From assembly GCF_004357985.1 (NCBI RefSeq), contig NZ_SMTF01000021.1:1-49744 (forward strand): 49,744 nucleotides of DNA, written 5' to 3'. Origin of the DNA: Luteimonas aestuarii. Lineage in GTDB: Bacteria > Pseudomonadota > Gammaproteobacteria > Xanthomonadales > Xanthomonadaceae. Under the pieces are notes generated by a model. The model was not told the DNA's origin, did not search any database, and was given only the letters and a program-made list of their open reading frames with translations. Positions 1 through 7,648 of the stretch are shown one piece after another; the stretch's first letter is position 1; each line of letters opens with the position of its first letter. The position numbers and the translations under genes were made by a program.

Positions 1-37
1 GGGGGAGGGAGTCGCCATGTGTGCCTCGCGCGCTTCT

Positions 38-80
38 GCCCCTTCCCCCGCCTGCGGGGGAAGGTCGGGATGGGGGTACG
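38..80. repeat. Intergenic GC-rich repeat, copy 1
   Basis: A 43-bp unit with an internal hairpin (CCTTCCCCCGC / GCGGGGGAAGG) recurs at 27628-27670 with about four differences. A related palindromic stretch follows at about 109-150. The first 242 bases of the window hold only this repeat material and no convincing gene, so no permease gene lies directly downstream of the binding-protein gene at 243. Confidence 0.7.
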
Positions 81-242
81 TTCCGACGCGACGACAACGA
101 TCGCGCCCGCCTCGCCCCCTCCCCGGCCCTCCCCCGCGAGCGAGGGAGGGAGTATCAAGCCGTAATGTCCGTCGAATGCGACTTCGGTCAACACGGACTG
201 CGAAGGACGTTGCAACGAAGGGCGCGGGCACGGAAACGGCCC

Positions 243-1514
243 TCATCGCTCCGCACCCTGCTCCAGCACCCAACGCCGCTTCTCCAGCACACCGTCGACA
301 CGGGCATCCAGCGCAGTGACCGCGCGATCCTGCGATTGCCCGCCGCGGACCACGCGCTCGGTCGCCAGGCGCATCTCCTGGACCACGCGCTCCCACTCCA
401 GAACCTTCGGCACCGGCCTGACCCGCTCCAGCTGGTCGCGGAACGCCACGGCCAGTTCGTCCTGCCGCAACGACGGCGTGTCCCAGGTGCTTCGACGCGG
501 CGGCAGGTTGCCGATCAGCGCATGGAAGCGCGCCTGCACCTCGGGTCGCGACAGGTATTCGACCAACAGCCACGCTTCATCCTTGCGCTCGGACGACTTG
601 AACAGCACCAGGCTGGCCCCGCCCGCGATGCCAGCGCCGGGACCGTCCGGGCCGGGCAAGGCCATCGTCGACCACTTGCCCTCGAGCGCCGCCGGCTGGC
701 GCAGCCGGAATTCGCGGATGTTCCAGGGCCCGGAGAGGTAGAACGCATAGAAACCGTTGAAGAATTCGTCCCACACGTTGGAGATCTCGGTCTCCGACAT
801 CCGCGGCGCCCAGCCCTGCTCGAACATGTTGGCGTAGAACGCAAGCGCGGTACGGAAGCCTTCGCTCCGGAAGTTGCCGTAGCGGTCGCCATCGCGCAGC
901 AGCGGGTCGTCCTGCTGCAGCGCCAGCGACAGCTGCTGCTCGAACTCGTTGACCGGCAGCAGGATGGCGTAGCGATCAGGGCCGACGTTGCGCTTGATCG
1001 CCGCCATCGCGCGTTCCCACTCGGCCCAACTGGTCGGCGGCGCGTCGAAGCCGGCCTCGGCCAGGATGTCCTTGCGATAGAACAGCAGCCTTGTATCGAC
1101 ATACCACGGCACGCCAAGCAACTGGCCGTCGACCACGCTGGTGTCCCAGATGCCTTCGAAGTAGTCGGCCTGGTCGATCATGGGCGACGCATCCACGCGC
1201 GCCTGCAGCGGCTCCAGCGCCCCCAGGGTGGCGAATTCGGGGATCCAGGTGTTGCCCAGCTGGCAGATGTCCGGCAGGCCGTCGGCGGCCCACGCCGTCA
1301 GCAGTTTCTCGTGCGCGGCCGTCATCGGGATCGCCTGCACCTCGACGCGGATGCCGGGATGCTCGCGCTCGAAATCGCGTACCAGTTCGGCCACCACCTC
1401 CGCTTCCTTGCCCATGGCCCAGAAGCGGAGGGTCGTGGTGGCATCGTCGCGCTTGCACGCCGCCAGCAACAGCGCGGCGACGACAAGCAGGGCGATGGCG
1501 ACCGGACGCGGCAT
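243..1514 (-). CDS. ABC-type sugar-binding lipoprotein
   Basis: Encodes a 423-residue extracellular solute-binding protein of the MalE/UgpB type (family 1 sugar-binding fold), expected to bind a sugar or oligosaccharide in the periplasm. The N-terminus is a lipoprotein signal (residues 1-19) with lipobox LLAAC. The body follows the family pattern: an early beta strand (TLRFWAMG), a FEREHPGI helix and a C-terminal region with SGPWNIREF and GGASLVLF-like segments. It starts 9 bp after the GH144 gene stops, so the two are almost certainly co-transcribed. No ABC permease or ATPase gene is visible in the window, which is odd for a binding protein. Substrate specificity cannot be read from sequence; the neighbouring glucanase and beta-glucosidase suggest a glucan oligosaccharide. 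Confidence 0.85.
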   Translation of the reverse strand: MPRPVAIALLVVAALLLAACKRDDATTTLRFWAMGKEAEVVAELVRDFEREHPGIRVEVQAIPMTAAHEKLLTAWAADGLPDICQLGNTWIPEFATLGALEPLQARVDASPMIDQADYFEGIWDTSVVDGQLLGVPWYVDTRLLFYRKDILAEAGFDAPPTSWAEWERAMAAIKRNVGPDRYAILLPVNEFEQQLSLALQQDDPLLRDGDRYGNFRSEGFRTALAFYANMFEQGWAPRMSETEISNVWDEFFNGFYAFYLSGPWNIREFRLRQPAALEGKWSTMALPGPDGPGAGIAGGASLVLFKSSERKDEAWLLVEYLSRPEVQARFHALIGNLPPRRSTWDTPSLRQDELAVAFRDQLERVRPVPKVLEWERVVQEMRLATERVVRGGQSQDRAVTALDARVDGVLEKRRWVLEQGAER

Positions 1515-1523
1515 CGGCGCAGT

Positions 1524-3158
1524 CTACTGCGGTGGTTCCGACGCCCTCGGTTCGACCGGGCGACTGTCTTCCTGCGAACGGACGCGCTGCTGCGCGCGGC
1601 CGATGTCCTCGGCGTTGGCGGTCTCGAGATCCGGCTCGCCCGAGGTGCGCGGCCCGTCCTCCGGTGCCAGCCAGCCGCCGGTGAACCCGGCGCGCTCCAG
1701 CCCGCGACGGATATGCGGGTTGCGCCGCATCACGCTCCACACGAAGTCGCTGCGGTAGTTGGCGATCATGGCCAGGATCGGCCCCTGGTCGATGGCGATG
1801 TAGTCGCTCGCCACCCATCCCTGCCCCGGCACGATGCGGCCGGTCTTGAGCGGGATGTCGTACTCGAAGCTGGGATTGAACGCGTCGAGGAAGCCGTAGC
1901 TGGAATACAGGAATTCGCCATAGCGACGATGGATCTCTTCCGTGGCGGGAATCACGATCTCCGGCGCGAACGCGATCGAGGCCACCGCGGCCGTCGGCGC
2001 AAGCGTGCCATCGTCGAAGGCGTTGCTCAGCCCGGCGCCGCGTGCACTGTAATGGCGGAACTGGCGCTGCTCGCCCCGGTACTCCTGCGTGGTGTGCTGC
2101 GGGCCATCGCTGGCGGTCAGTCCCCACACGTTCTCGCCGTAGCCCTTCCACTGCATCGGGTTCTCGATGGCGTAGGCGCGCTGGGCGTAGGTGGCGCGGC
2201 GGCTGTTCTCGAAGTAGTCCATGCCGCGGTCGCGCATGTAGGCGTCGCGGATGCCGCGGAAGTCCACCCAGGTCTGCGTGTACTGGTGGCCGAAATGAGG
2301 CGCGAAGCTCAGGTATTCCTGCCCCTGGAACACGCCCCACTCGGTGTCGTAGGTGCTGCTCCACGCTTCCCACGCATCAGGGTCGACCGGATGCGTCGGC
2401 GAACCCAGCGCGAGGATGTAGACCAGCATCGCCTCGTCGTAGCCGTTCCAGTCGTGCGGAATGAAGCCGCGCTCGGGATACCAGCCCATCGAGATCAGCG
2501 GCTTGCGCTGCTGCATCCACGGCCATTCGACGCGGCGATAGAGTTGTTCGGCCAATTCCCGGATCTCGGCCTCGCGCGGATCGTCGCCGTCGTAGTACGA
2601 CTGCGCGAACAGCGCGCCCATCAGCATCAGGCCGGTGTCCACGCTCGACAGTTCCACCCACGTGTTGTAGCGGTGGCCGGTGTCCATGTCGATGAAGTGG
2701 TAGAAGAAGCCCTTGTGCCCGGCGCGGCCTTCGGCCTGCGGGCCCTGGGGCGCCTCGCGCAGGAACTTCAGCGTGGCCAGCGTGCGATCCACCGCCTGCG
2801 TGCGGCTGACCCAGCCGTTCTCGATGCCGATGGGATACGCCGTCAACGCGAAGCCGACGGCGGCGATGCTGGAGAACGGACGCGACGGGAAGCGGTCCGG
2901 CGTGAGGCCATTGGCCTCGTTGGTGGTATCCCAGAAGAACTGGAAGGTGCGCCGCTCGATGTCGCGGAACAGCGGCGGCAGTTCCGGGCGCGCCGGCGCG
3001 GCTTCCACCTCCGGCTCTACGACCACCTGCTCGATCGGGCCGGGTTTGGGGGCGTCTACGTCGGCCGGTGCAGGGGATTGCCGGCACGCGCCGAGCGCGA
3101 AAGCCAGCAGTAAAGACAACAACAGACAAGGAAACGGTCGCAGGTCGTGTGTTCGCAT
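1524..3158 (-). CDS. GH144-like glucanase lipoprotein (glucoamylase-family annotation)
   Basis: The product is about 544 residues, a predicted lipoprotein (signal with lipobox ALGAC) carrying the domain long labelled 'glucoamylase-like' and now placed in GH144, whose characterised members cleave beta-1,2-glucan. Visible features include an N-terminal FRDIERRTFQFFWDT segment, the ENGWVSR region, IDMDTGHRYNTWVELSSVDTG and a late YSSYGFLDAFNPSF, consistent with an (alpha/alpha)6 barrel. I chose ATG at 3158 because it begins the signal peptide; the longer frame starts with TTG at 3173 and lacks a better ribosome site. It has its own operator (3175-3188) and is separated from the receptor gene by a terminator, so it heads a two-gene unit with the sugar-binding protein. 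GH144 membership is recognised from pattern, not searched. Confidence 0.8.
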   Translation of the reverse strand: MRTHDLRPFPCLLLSLLLAFALGACRQSPAPADVDAPKPGPIEQVVVEPEVEAAPARPELPPLFRDIERRTFQFFWDTTNEANGLTPDRFPSRPFSSIAAVGFALTAYPIGIENGWVSRTQAVDRTLATLKFLREAPQGPQAEGRAGHKGFFYHFIDMDTGHRYNTWVELSSVDTGLMLMGALFAQSYYDGDDPREAEIRELAEQLYRRVEWPWMQQRKPLISMGWYPERGFIPHDWNGYDEAMLVYILALGSPTHPVDPDAWEAWSSTYDTEWGVFQGQEYLSFAPHFGHQYTQTWVDFRGIRDAYMRDRGMDYFENSRRATYAQRAYAIENPMQWKGYGENVWGLTASDGPQHTTQEYRGEQRQFRHYSARGAGLSNAFDDGTLAPTAAVASIAFAPEIVIPATEEIHRRYGEFLYSSYGFLDAFNPSFEYDIPLKTGRIVPGQGWVASDYIAIDQGPILAMIANYRSDFVWSVMRRNPHIRRGLERAGFTGGWLAPEDGPRTSGEPDLETANAEDIGRAQQRVRSQEDSRPVEPRASEPPQ

Positions 3159-3174
3159 CAGCCCATCTTGCAAT

Positions 3175-3188
3175 TGAAATCGGTTACA
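3175..3188. promoter_or_regulatory. LacI-family operator, site A
   Basis: TGAAATCGGTTACA, an imperfect palindrome centred on CG, lies 17 bp upstream of the GH144 start. It matches the 14-bp motif found upstream of the receptor, repressor and GH3 genes (consensus TGTAANCGNTTNCA). Placement suits repression of the glucanase/binding-protein unit by the LacI protein encoded at 6403-7410. Confidence 0.7.
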
Positions 3189-3200
3189 CCATCAGCCTAG

Positions 3201-3228
3201 AAAAAAGCCGGCCACCGCAGTGGCCGGC
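3201..3228 (-). terminator. Rho-independent terminator of the TonB receptor gene
   Basis: On the minus strand a perfect 9-bp GC-rich stem (GCCGGCCAC / GTGGCCGGC, 4-nt loop) is followed directly by six T residues. It lies 13 bp past the receptor stop and before site A, so it separates the receptor transcript from the glucanase unit. Confidence 0.85.
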
Positions 3229-3241
3229 CTGGAGGAAAGGC

Positions 3242-6200
3242 TTACCAGTCGAGTCCGAACGACAGCTTGAAGGTCTGGGTCGGGAACTGGATCGCATTGC
3301 CGTTGCGCAAACCGACGTTGGGGTTCGGCGGCCCACCCGGATTGCCACGATTGGTGTCGAAGGACGTCCAGTTCCTCCAGTTCAACGCATTGATCAGGTC
3401 GGCGCGGACCTTGAAGCTGAGGTCGGAACCCGTGTTCCATCGCTTCTCGACAGCAAGGTCGAGCTGCTTGAAGCCGATCGAGCCTTCCGGCGTGACCGGG
3501 TCGTAGAACGCGCGCAGATCCCCGCAATTGGCCTGCCCGGTGATCGGACCGCAAGTGCCGTTCGCCGGCGATTCCAGGCGGTTCACGGACAACAGCGGGA
3601 TCGGCGACGACACGACGAGCTTGCCGCTGAAGATCAGGTCCCAACCCGGCGAGAAGATGCCGGACAGCACGAGGCGATGTTTCGCCACGCCCGTTGAGTC
3701 ACGGAACTCGTTGCCGGCATATGCGTAATCGAACAGGAACGTCTCTTCGTTGGAGGCGTTGGGACGGTTCTCCTTGCCGTCCGTCAACGTGTAGGCCACG
3801 TTCACCCCCCACGGCGAGACTTCGGTGAATGGCTTGTCCAGCGAGAGCAGCAGGGAAGTGCTGCGGTACTCGAAGCCGTTGTCGCCGAGCAGCAGCCCGC
3901 CCACGCCGGGAACATTGTCGCCGGGACCATTGCCGAACGTCTGGCCCAGGCTTTCGTACTGGTGGAACGTGCCGTCGGCCCGGCGGCGACCGTTGCGGAA
4001 GTAGATGCCGTCGTAACTGCGGATGTGGGCGACGGTGACCGATGAGTTCCAGTCGTGCCCGGCAAAGGGGATGGTATTACGGATGCCGAGGCTGAACTGG
4101 TCGGAGTATGGCGTCTTGAGGTCGTTGTTGATCAGGAACACTTCACTCTGCGTACCGGGCGGATTGGTGGCGGCATAGGCGGCAATGCCTTCGGCCGTCA
4201 GCAGCGACGGATCCCACGGCACGCAGGCACGGTTGTCGGCGGCGGCACCGCAGGGATGCAGCGGCGTTTCGAACCCGAGGGTGACGGTGGTGGTGGCGCC
4301 GGAGTAGAACTCGCGCGCCATGTAGTCGAAGATGTTCCGGTCGTACGCGCGGCCCGCGCCACCGAACACCACGTGGCGCTGGTCTGCGAACAGATCGTAA
4401 GAAAACCCGAGCCGCGGCTGGATCGCGCCCTTGAACGCGGACCGGTTGCTGCCGTTGCTGATGTAGTCCTCGATGTCGTAGTCGGTGTTCTGGATGTTCG
4501 GCCAGTTGCGCAGCTGCGTGGCGATGAACGGATCCAGCACCTGGTCCTCGTAGCTCGGATTGGCCTCGTAGTCCCAACGGACGCCGAGGTTGAGCGTCAG
4601 CTTGTCGCTGGCCTGCCAGTCGTCCTGGATGTAGATGCCGAACTGCTTGTTGGCCGACGTCACGAACGGGTCGCGACCCGGGCGGACCGCACCGTACTGG
4701 ATTTGGTACGGACGATCGACCGTGTCGAACACGTCGTAGAAATACTGCGGGAACGGCGGGAAGAACTGGAACGCGTTCAGGTCGACCTGCTTGTACTTGA
4801 TGCCCATCTTCAGCGTGTGGTTCTCCCACCCGAAGTAGGTCAGGTCGTCCTGGAACGCCCAGCCCTTCTGCCCCTTGTCCTGACCGTTGGTGCCGCTGCC
4901 GGTCCACAGCACCACGGTATTGTTGTTGGGGTTGGTCTGGTTCGGCGTGATGACGGTGTAGCGAATGCCCGGCACCGGACTGAGCGGCGACGGGTTGTAG
5001 GAAGATTCTTCATACGTGAGCTGGGCATCGTTCAGCCAGTTCATCGAGTTGAACTGGTGTCGCAACGCGACGCGGGTTTCGTCGTTGATCAGCGCGGTTC
5101 CCGCCGATGCGATGCGCTGGGTGTTGCCCACGTCGAGCACGCCCACCTCGTCTCGATACCTGGCGGTGAGCTCGATGAGGTTCGACTCGTTCGCCTGGAA
5201 ACTCAGCTTGCCGAAGTACACCTTCTGGTCGAAAGGCTGGCTGGCGGGGCCATAGAACTGCGTGATCGATGCCGGCAGCGTCACCGCGCTGGCCACACTG
5301 GACGGCGCCGCGATGAAGCGCGGCACCACGTAGTCCTTGGCCTCGTAGGTGAAGAAATAATGCAGCCGGTCGCGCAGGATCGGCCCGCCGACGGCAAATC
5401 CGTACTGCTCGGTCCGTTCCTCGGCCTTCTGTCCCGCGGCCTCCTCCTGCGGCGAGGCCTTGCGCCAGTCGTCCGAGGTGCGATCCCAGTAGAAGCTTCC
5501 GCTGAAATCGTTGGTGCCCGATCGCGTCACCGCCGTGACCGCCGCGCTGCTGATCTGGTCGTACTCGGCCTTGTAATTGGACGTGATGACCTTGTACTCG
5601 GCGATCGCCAGCTGGGGGAACGGGTTGCCGCGGCTGTCGTCCTGGCCGGTGATGCCACCCGGAGTGACGTAGTTCTTCTGCCCGACGCCGTCGATGTACA
5701 CGTTGATATTGCTCGCACCCTGTGCACCACTGCGCAGGCGCGATTCGCCATTGTTCGATTCGGTGAACACCATGCCCGGCACGAGATCGGCGAATGCCAG
5801 GAAATTACGCGAGTTCTGCGGCAACAGTTCGATCTGCTGTCGGCTGACGTAGGTCGCAACCTCAGACGTGCGGGTCTCGACCAGCGCCGCGCCAGTCACC
5901 ACCACTGTGTCCAGGTCGCGTGCATCCGCGGTGCCGGCTTCCGCCACGCCGCCAACGCCAAGGTTCAGCGTTGCCGTCTGGCCGACGGCGAGGGTGACGT
6001 TCTGCGAGGTGGTCTGCCCGCCTGCGGTCACGTCGATGCGGTACGTGCCCGGCGGCAGGCCGCCGAGGTTGTAGGCGCCGCTGGCGGTGGTCTGGACGCT
6101 GCGGGTCAGGCCCGTGGCGAGATTCGTGGCGGTGACGCGGGCGTCGCTGGCCGGGGCGGAATCCGCCGAGACCCGGCCCTGCAGCGTGGCCGACGTGGAT

Positions 6201-6301
6201 TGCGCGAAGACCGCGGGGGCGGCCATCAGCATGCAACCGGCCAGTGCACAGCACAGCAGGCTGCGGTTGAAGCGGCGTGGTGCGCGGATCTGTTGCTTCA
6301 T
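3242..6301 (-). CDS. TonB-dependent receptor, Oar-like with carboxypeptidase-regulatory domain
   Basis: A 1019-residue outer-membrane receptor likely to import a glycan or oligosaccharide using TonB-ExbB-ExbD energy. Residues 1-34 are a signal peptide ending AVFAQ. Residues about 38-115 form a carboxypeptidase-regulatory-like beta domain (LQGRV... SGAYNLGGLPPGTYRIDV). DTVVVTGA near residue 131 resembles a TonB box. A plug follows, then a long barrel ending FKLSFGLDW with the aromatic C-terminal residue needed for barrel assembly. The start has a strong GGGAGGGG ribosome site. An operator (6333-6346) lies 31 bp upstream and a clear terminator follows, so the gene is probably monocistronic within the LacI regulon. 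Confidence 0.93.
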   Translation of the reverse strand: MKQQIRAPRRFNRSLLCCALAGCMLMAAPAVFAQSTSATLQGRVSADSAPASDARVTATNLATGLTRSVQTTASGAYNLGGLPPGTYRIDVTAGGQTTSQNVTLAVGQTATLNLGVGGVAEAGTADARDLDTVVVTGAALVETRTSEVATYVSRQQIELLPQNSRNFLAFADLVPGMVFTESNNGESRLRSGAQGASNINVYIDGVGQKNYVTPGGITGQDDSRGNPFPQLAIAEYKVITSNYKAEYDQISSAAVTAVTRSGTNDFSGSFYWDRTSDDWRKASPQEEAAGQKAEERTEQYGFAVGGPILRDRLHYFFTYEAKDYVVPRFIAAPSSVASAVTLPASITQFYGPASQPFDQKVYFGKLSFQANESNLIELTARYRDEVGVLDVGNTQRIASAGTALINDETRVALRHQFNSMNWLNDAQLTYEESSYNPSPLSPVPGIRYTVITPNQTNPNNNTVVLWTGSGTNGQDKGQKGWAFQDDLTYFGWENHTLKMGIKYKQVDLNAFQFFPPFPQYFYDVFDTVDRPYQIQYGAVRPGRDPFVTSANKQFGIYIQDDWQASDKLTLNLGVRWDYEANPSYEDQVLDPFIATQLRNWPNIQNTDYDIEDYISNGSNRSAFKGAIQPRLGFSYDLFADQRHVVFGGAGRAYDRNIFDYMAREFYSGATTTVTLGFETPLHPCGAAADNRACVPWDPSLLTAEGIAAYAATNPPGTQSEVFLINNDLKTPYSDQFSLGIRNTIPFAGHDWNSSVTVAHIRSYDGIYFRNGRRRADGTFHQYESLGQTFGNGPGDNVPGVGGLLLGDNGFEYRSTSLLLSLDKPFTEVSPWGVNVAYTLTDGKENRPNASNEETFLFDYAYAGNEFRDSTGVAKHRLVLSGIFSPGWDLIFSGKLVVSSPIPLLSVNRLESPANGTCGPITGQANCGDLRAFYDPVTPEGSIGFKQLDLAVEKRWNTGSDLSFKVRADLINALNWRNWTSFDTNRGNPGGPPNPNVGLRNGNAIQFPTQTFKLSFGLDW

Positions 6302-6332
6302 GGTGGTGCCCCTCCCAGGGCTGGAACAGATG

Positions 6333-6346
6333 TGTAATCGCTTACA
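6333..6346. promoter_or_regulatory. LacI-family operator, site B
   Basis: TGTAATCGCTTACA is the most symmetrical of the four copies and lies 31 bp upstream of the TonB-receptor start codon. Confidence 0.75.
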
Positions 6347-6402
6347 ACGTGGTGTAAAAAAAACCGGTCAGACCAACGCGCCGGGCAAGGCGCGGCACGG
6401 GC

Positions 6403-7410
6403 TCATGGGGTTGCCTTCGTCGTCGAGTCACGCACCACCAGCTTCGGCACGAGCGGGACGTGGGTTCGGGGGTCCTGCGCACCATCCCCGACCTGTTCAA
6501 GCAGCGCACGGATGGCGCGCGCGCCCAGGTCGGCGATTTCCACGCGCATCGTCGTGAGCGCGGGGTGAACGTAACGTGCAAGCGGAATATCGTCGAAGCC
6601 AGCCAACGCGATGTCCGCCGGGACGCGCACGCCCGCCTGGCTGAGGGCGAACAGGCAGCCCAGGGCCATCATGTCGTTGGCTGCGAACACGGCGTCCGGG
6701 CGCTGCGCCGCCGACAACAGCGCCTGGCCGGCACGGTGCCCGGAGGCCTCGTCGAAATCGCCCGGCAGGACCCACGGCTCCGCATCGGGCAACAGGTCCG
6801 CCATGGCATCCCGGTAGCCGCGCAGGCGCTCGCTGGCATCGAAGTTGTCCGCCGGGCCGGTGATGAAGGCGATCCGGGCATGCCCGGCGTCGGCCAGGTG
6901 GCCCACCATCGCGCGCGCGCCGGCATACCCATCCACGCAGAACGTGGCCCGGTCGCCGGCCGCCAGCCGGGTGTTCATCAACACCAACGGCATCGCCGGC
7001 GCCAGGTTCTCGGAAATGAAGTCCTCGGTACCCACGAAGGGCGACATCAGCAGCAAGCCGTCGACGCGGCCGCGCATGGCACGCAGCGCATTGCCCTGCT
7101 CTTCGGGATTACCGTGGTAACTGGAAACCAGCAAATGCAAGCCACGCTCGCGCGCAACCTGGTCGATGCCCCGCATCAGCTCGGAGAAGAATTCGCCATA
7201 CAGGTCGGGCAGCACCACGCCCACGGTATTGGTGCGGCGGCTGCTGAGGCTGCGTGCCGCGTGGTGCGGGCTGTAGCGCAGCTCGTTGGCCACGCTGACG
7301 ACGCGCTTGCGGACTTCCTCCGCCACGTTCTGGTGTCCGTTGAGGGCCCGCGAGACGGTGGCGACCGACACGTTGGCCCTGCGCGCGACATCTTTGATGG
7401 TGACGCTCAT
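6403..7410 (-). CDS. LacI-family transcriptional repressor
   Basis: A 335-residue regulator. Residues 1-26 form the typical LacI helix-turn-helix (VTIKDVARRANVSVATVSRALNG), followed by the hinge helix (SPHHAARSLSSRRTNTVGVVLPD) and a periplasmic-binding-protein-like effector domain with GLLLMSP, ANDMMALG and GFDDIPLARYVHPALTT. It presumably senses a sugar released by the locus enzymes and controls the glucanase, receptor, beta-glucosidase and itself through the repeated TGTAANCGNTTNCA operator, one copy of which lies 32 bp upstream of its own start. It sits between the receptor and GH3 genes, all on the same strand. The effector is unknown. Confidence 0.95.
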   Translation of the reverse strand: MSVTIKDVARRANVSVATVSRALNGHQNVAEEVRKRVVSVANELRYSPHHAARSLSSRRTNTVGVVLPDLYGEFFSELMRGIDQVARERGLHLLVSSYHGNPEEQGNALRAMRGRVDGLLLMSPFVGTEDFISENLAPAMPLVLMNTRLAAGDRATFCVDGYAGARAMVGHLADAGHARIAFITGPADNFDASERLRGYRDAMADLLPDAEPWVLPGDFDEASGHRAGQALLSAAQRPDAVFAANDMMALGCLFALSQAGVRVPADIALAGFDDIPLARYVHPALTTMRVEIADLGARAIRALLEQVGDGAQDPRTHVPLVPKLVVRDSTTKATP

Positions 7411-7441
7411 CCGCCCTCCCGGATGATGTTGTCGAGCCGAC

Positions 7442-7455
7442 TGTAACCGTTTTCA
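7442..7455. promoter_or_regulatory. LacI-family operator, site C
   Basis: TGTAACCGTTTTCA lies 32 bp upstream of the repressor gene start, consistent with autoregulation. The remaining bases to 7648 show no gene. Confidence 0.7.
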
Positions 7456-7648
7456 GCCAACCGTGTAAACGCGAGCTTCGCAATACCAAATACTGCATGG
7501 AAAACAGTGGGTTGACGTATGAATCCAGCAGCTGGAATCATGCTGTGATGCAGCATATATGTCCTGCAGGACATCCGCCACAGGGTACCGTGGCCAGCCG
7601 GCTGTCAGGCCGGGCGATGGTCGTCTGCCCCGACAGGCACCATGAGCG

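Noticed and set aside
21..3113. 1030-codon plus-strand frame
   Set aside because: It is the antisense shadow of the sugar-binding protein and glucanase genes in high-GC DNA, with Arg/Ala/Gly/His bias and no family features.
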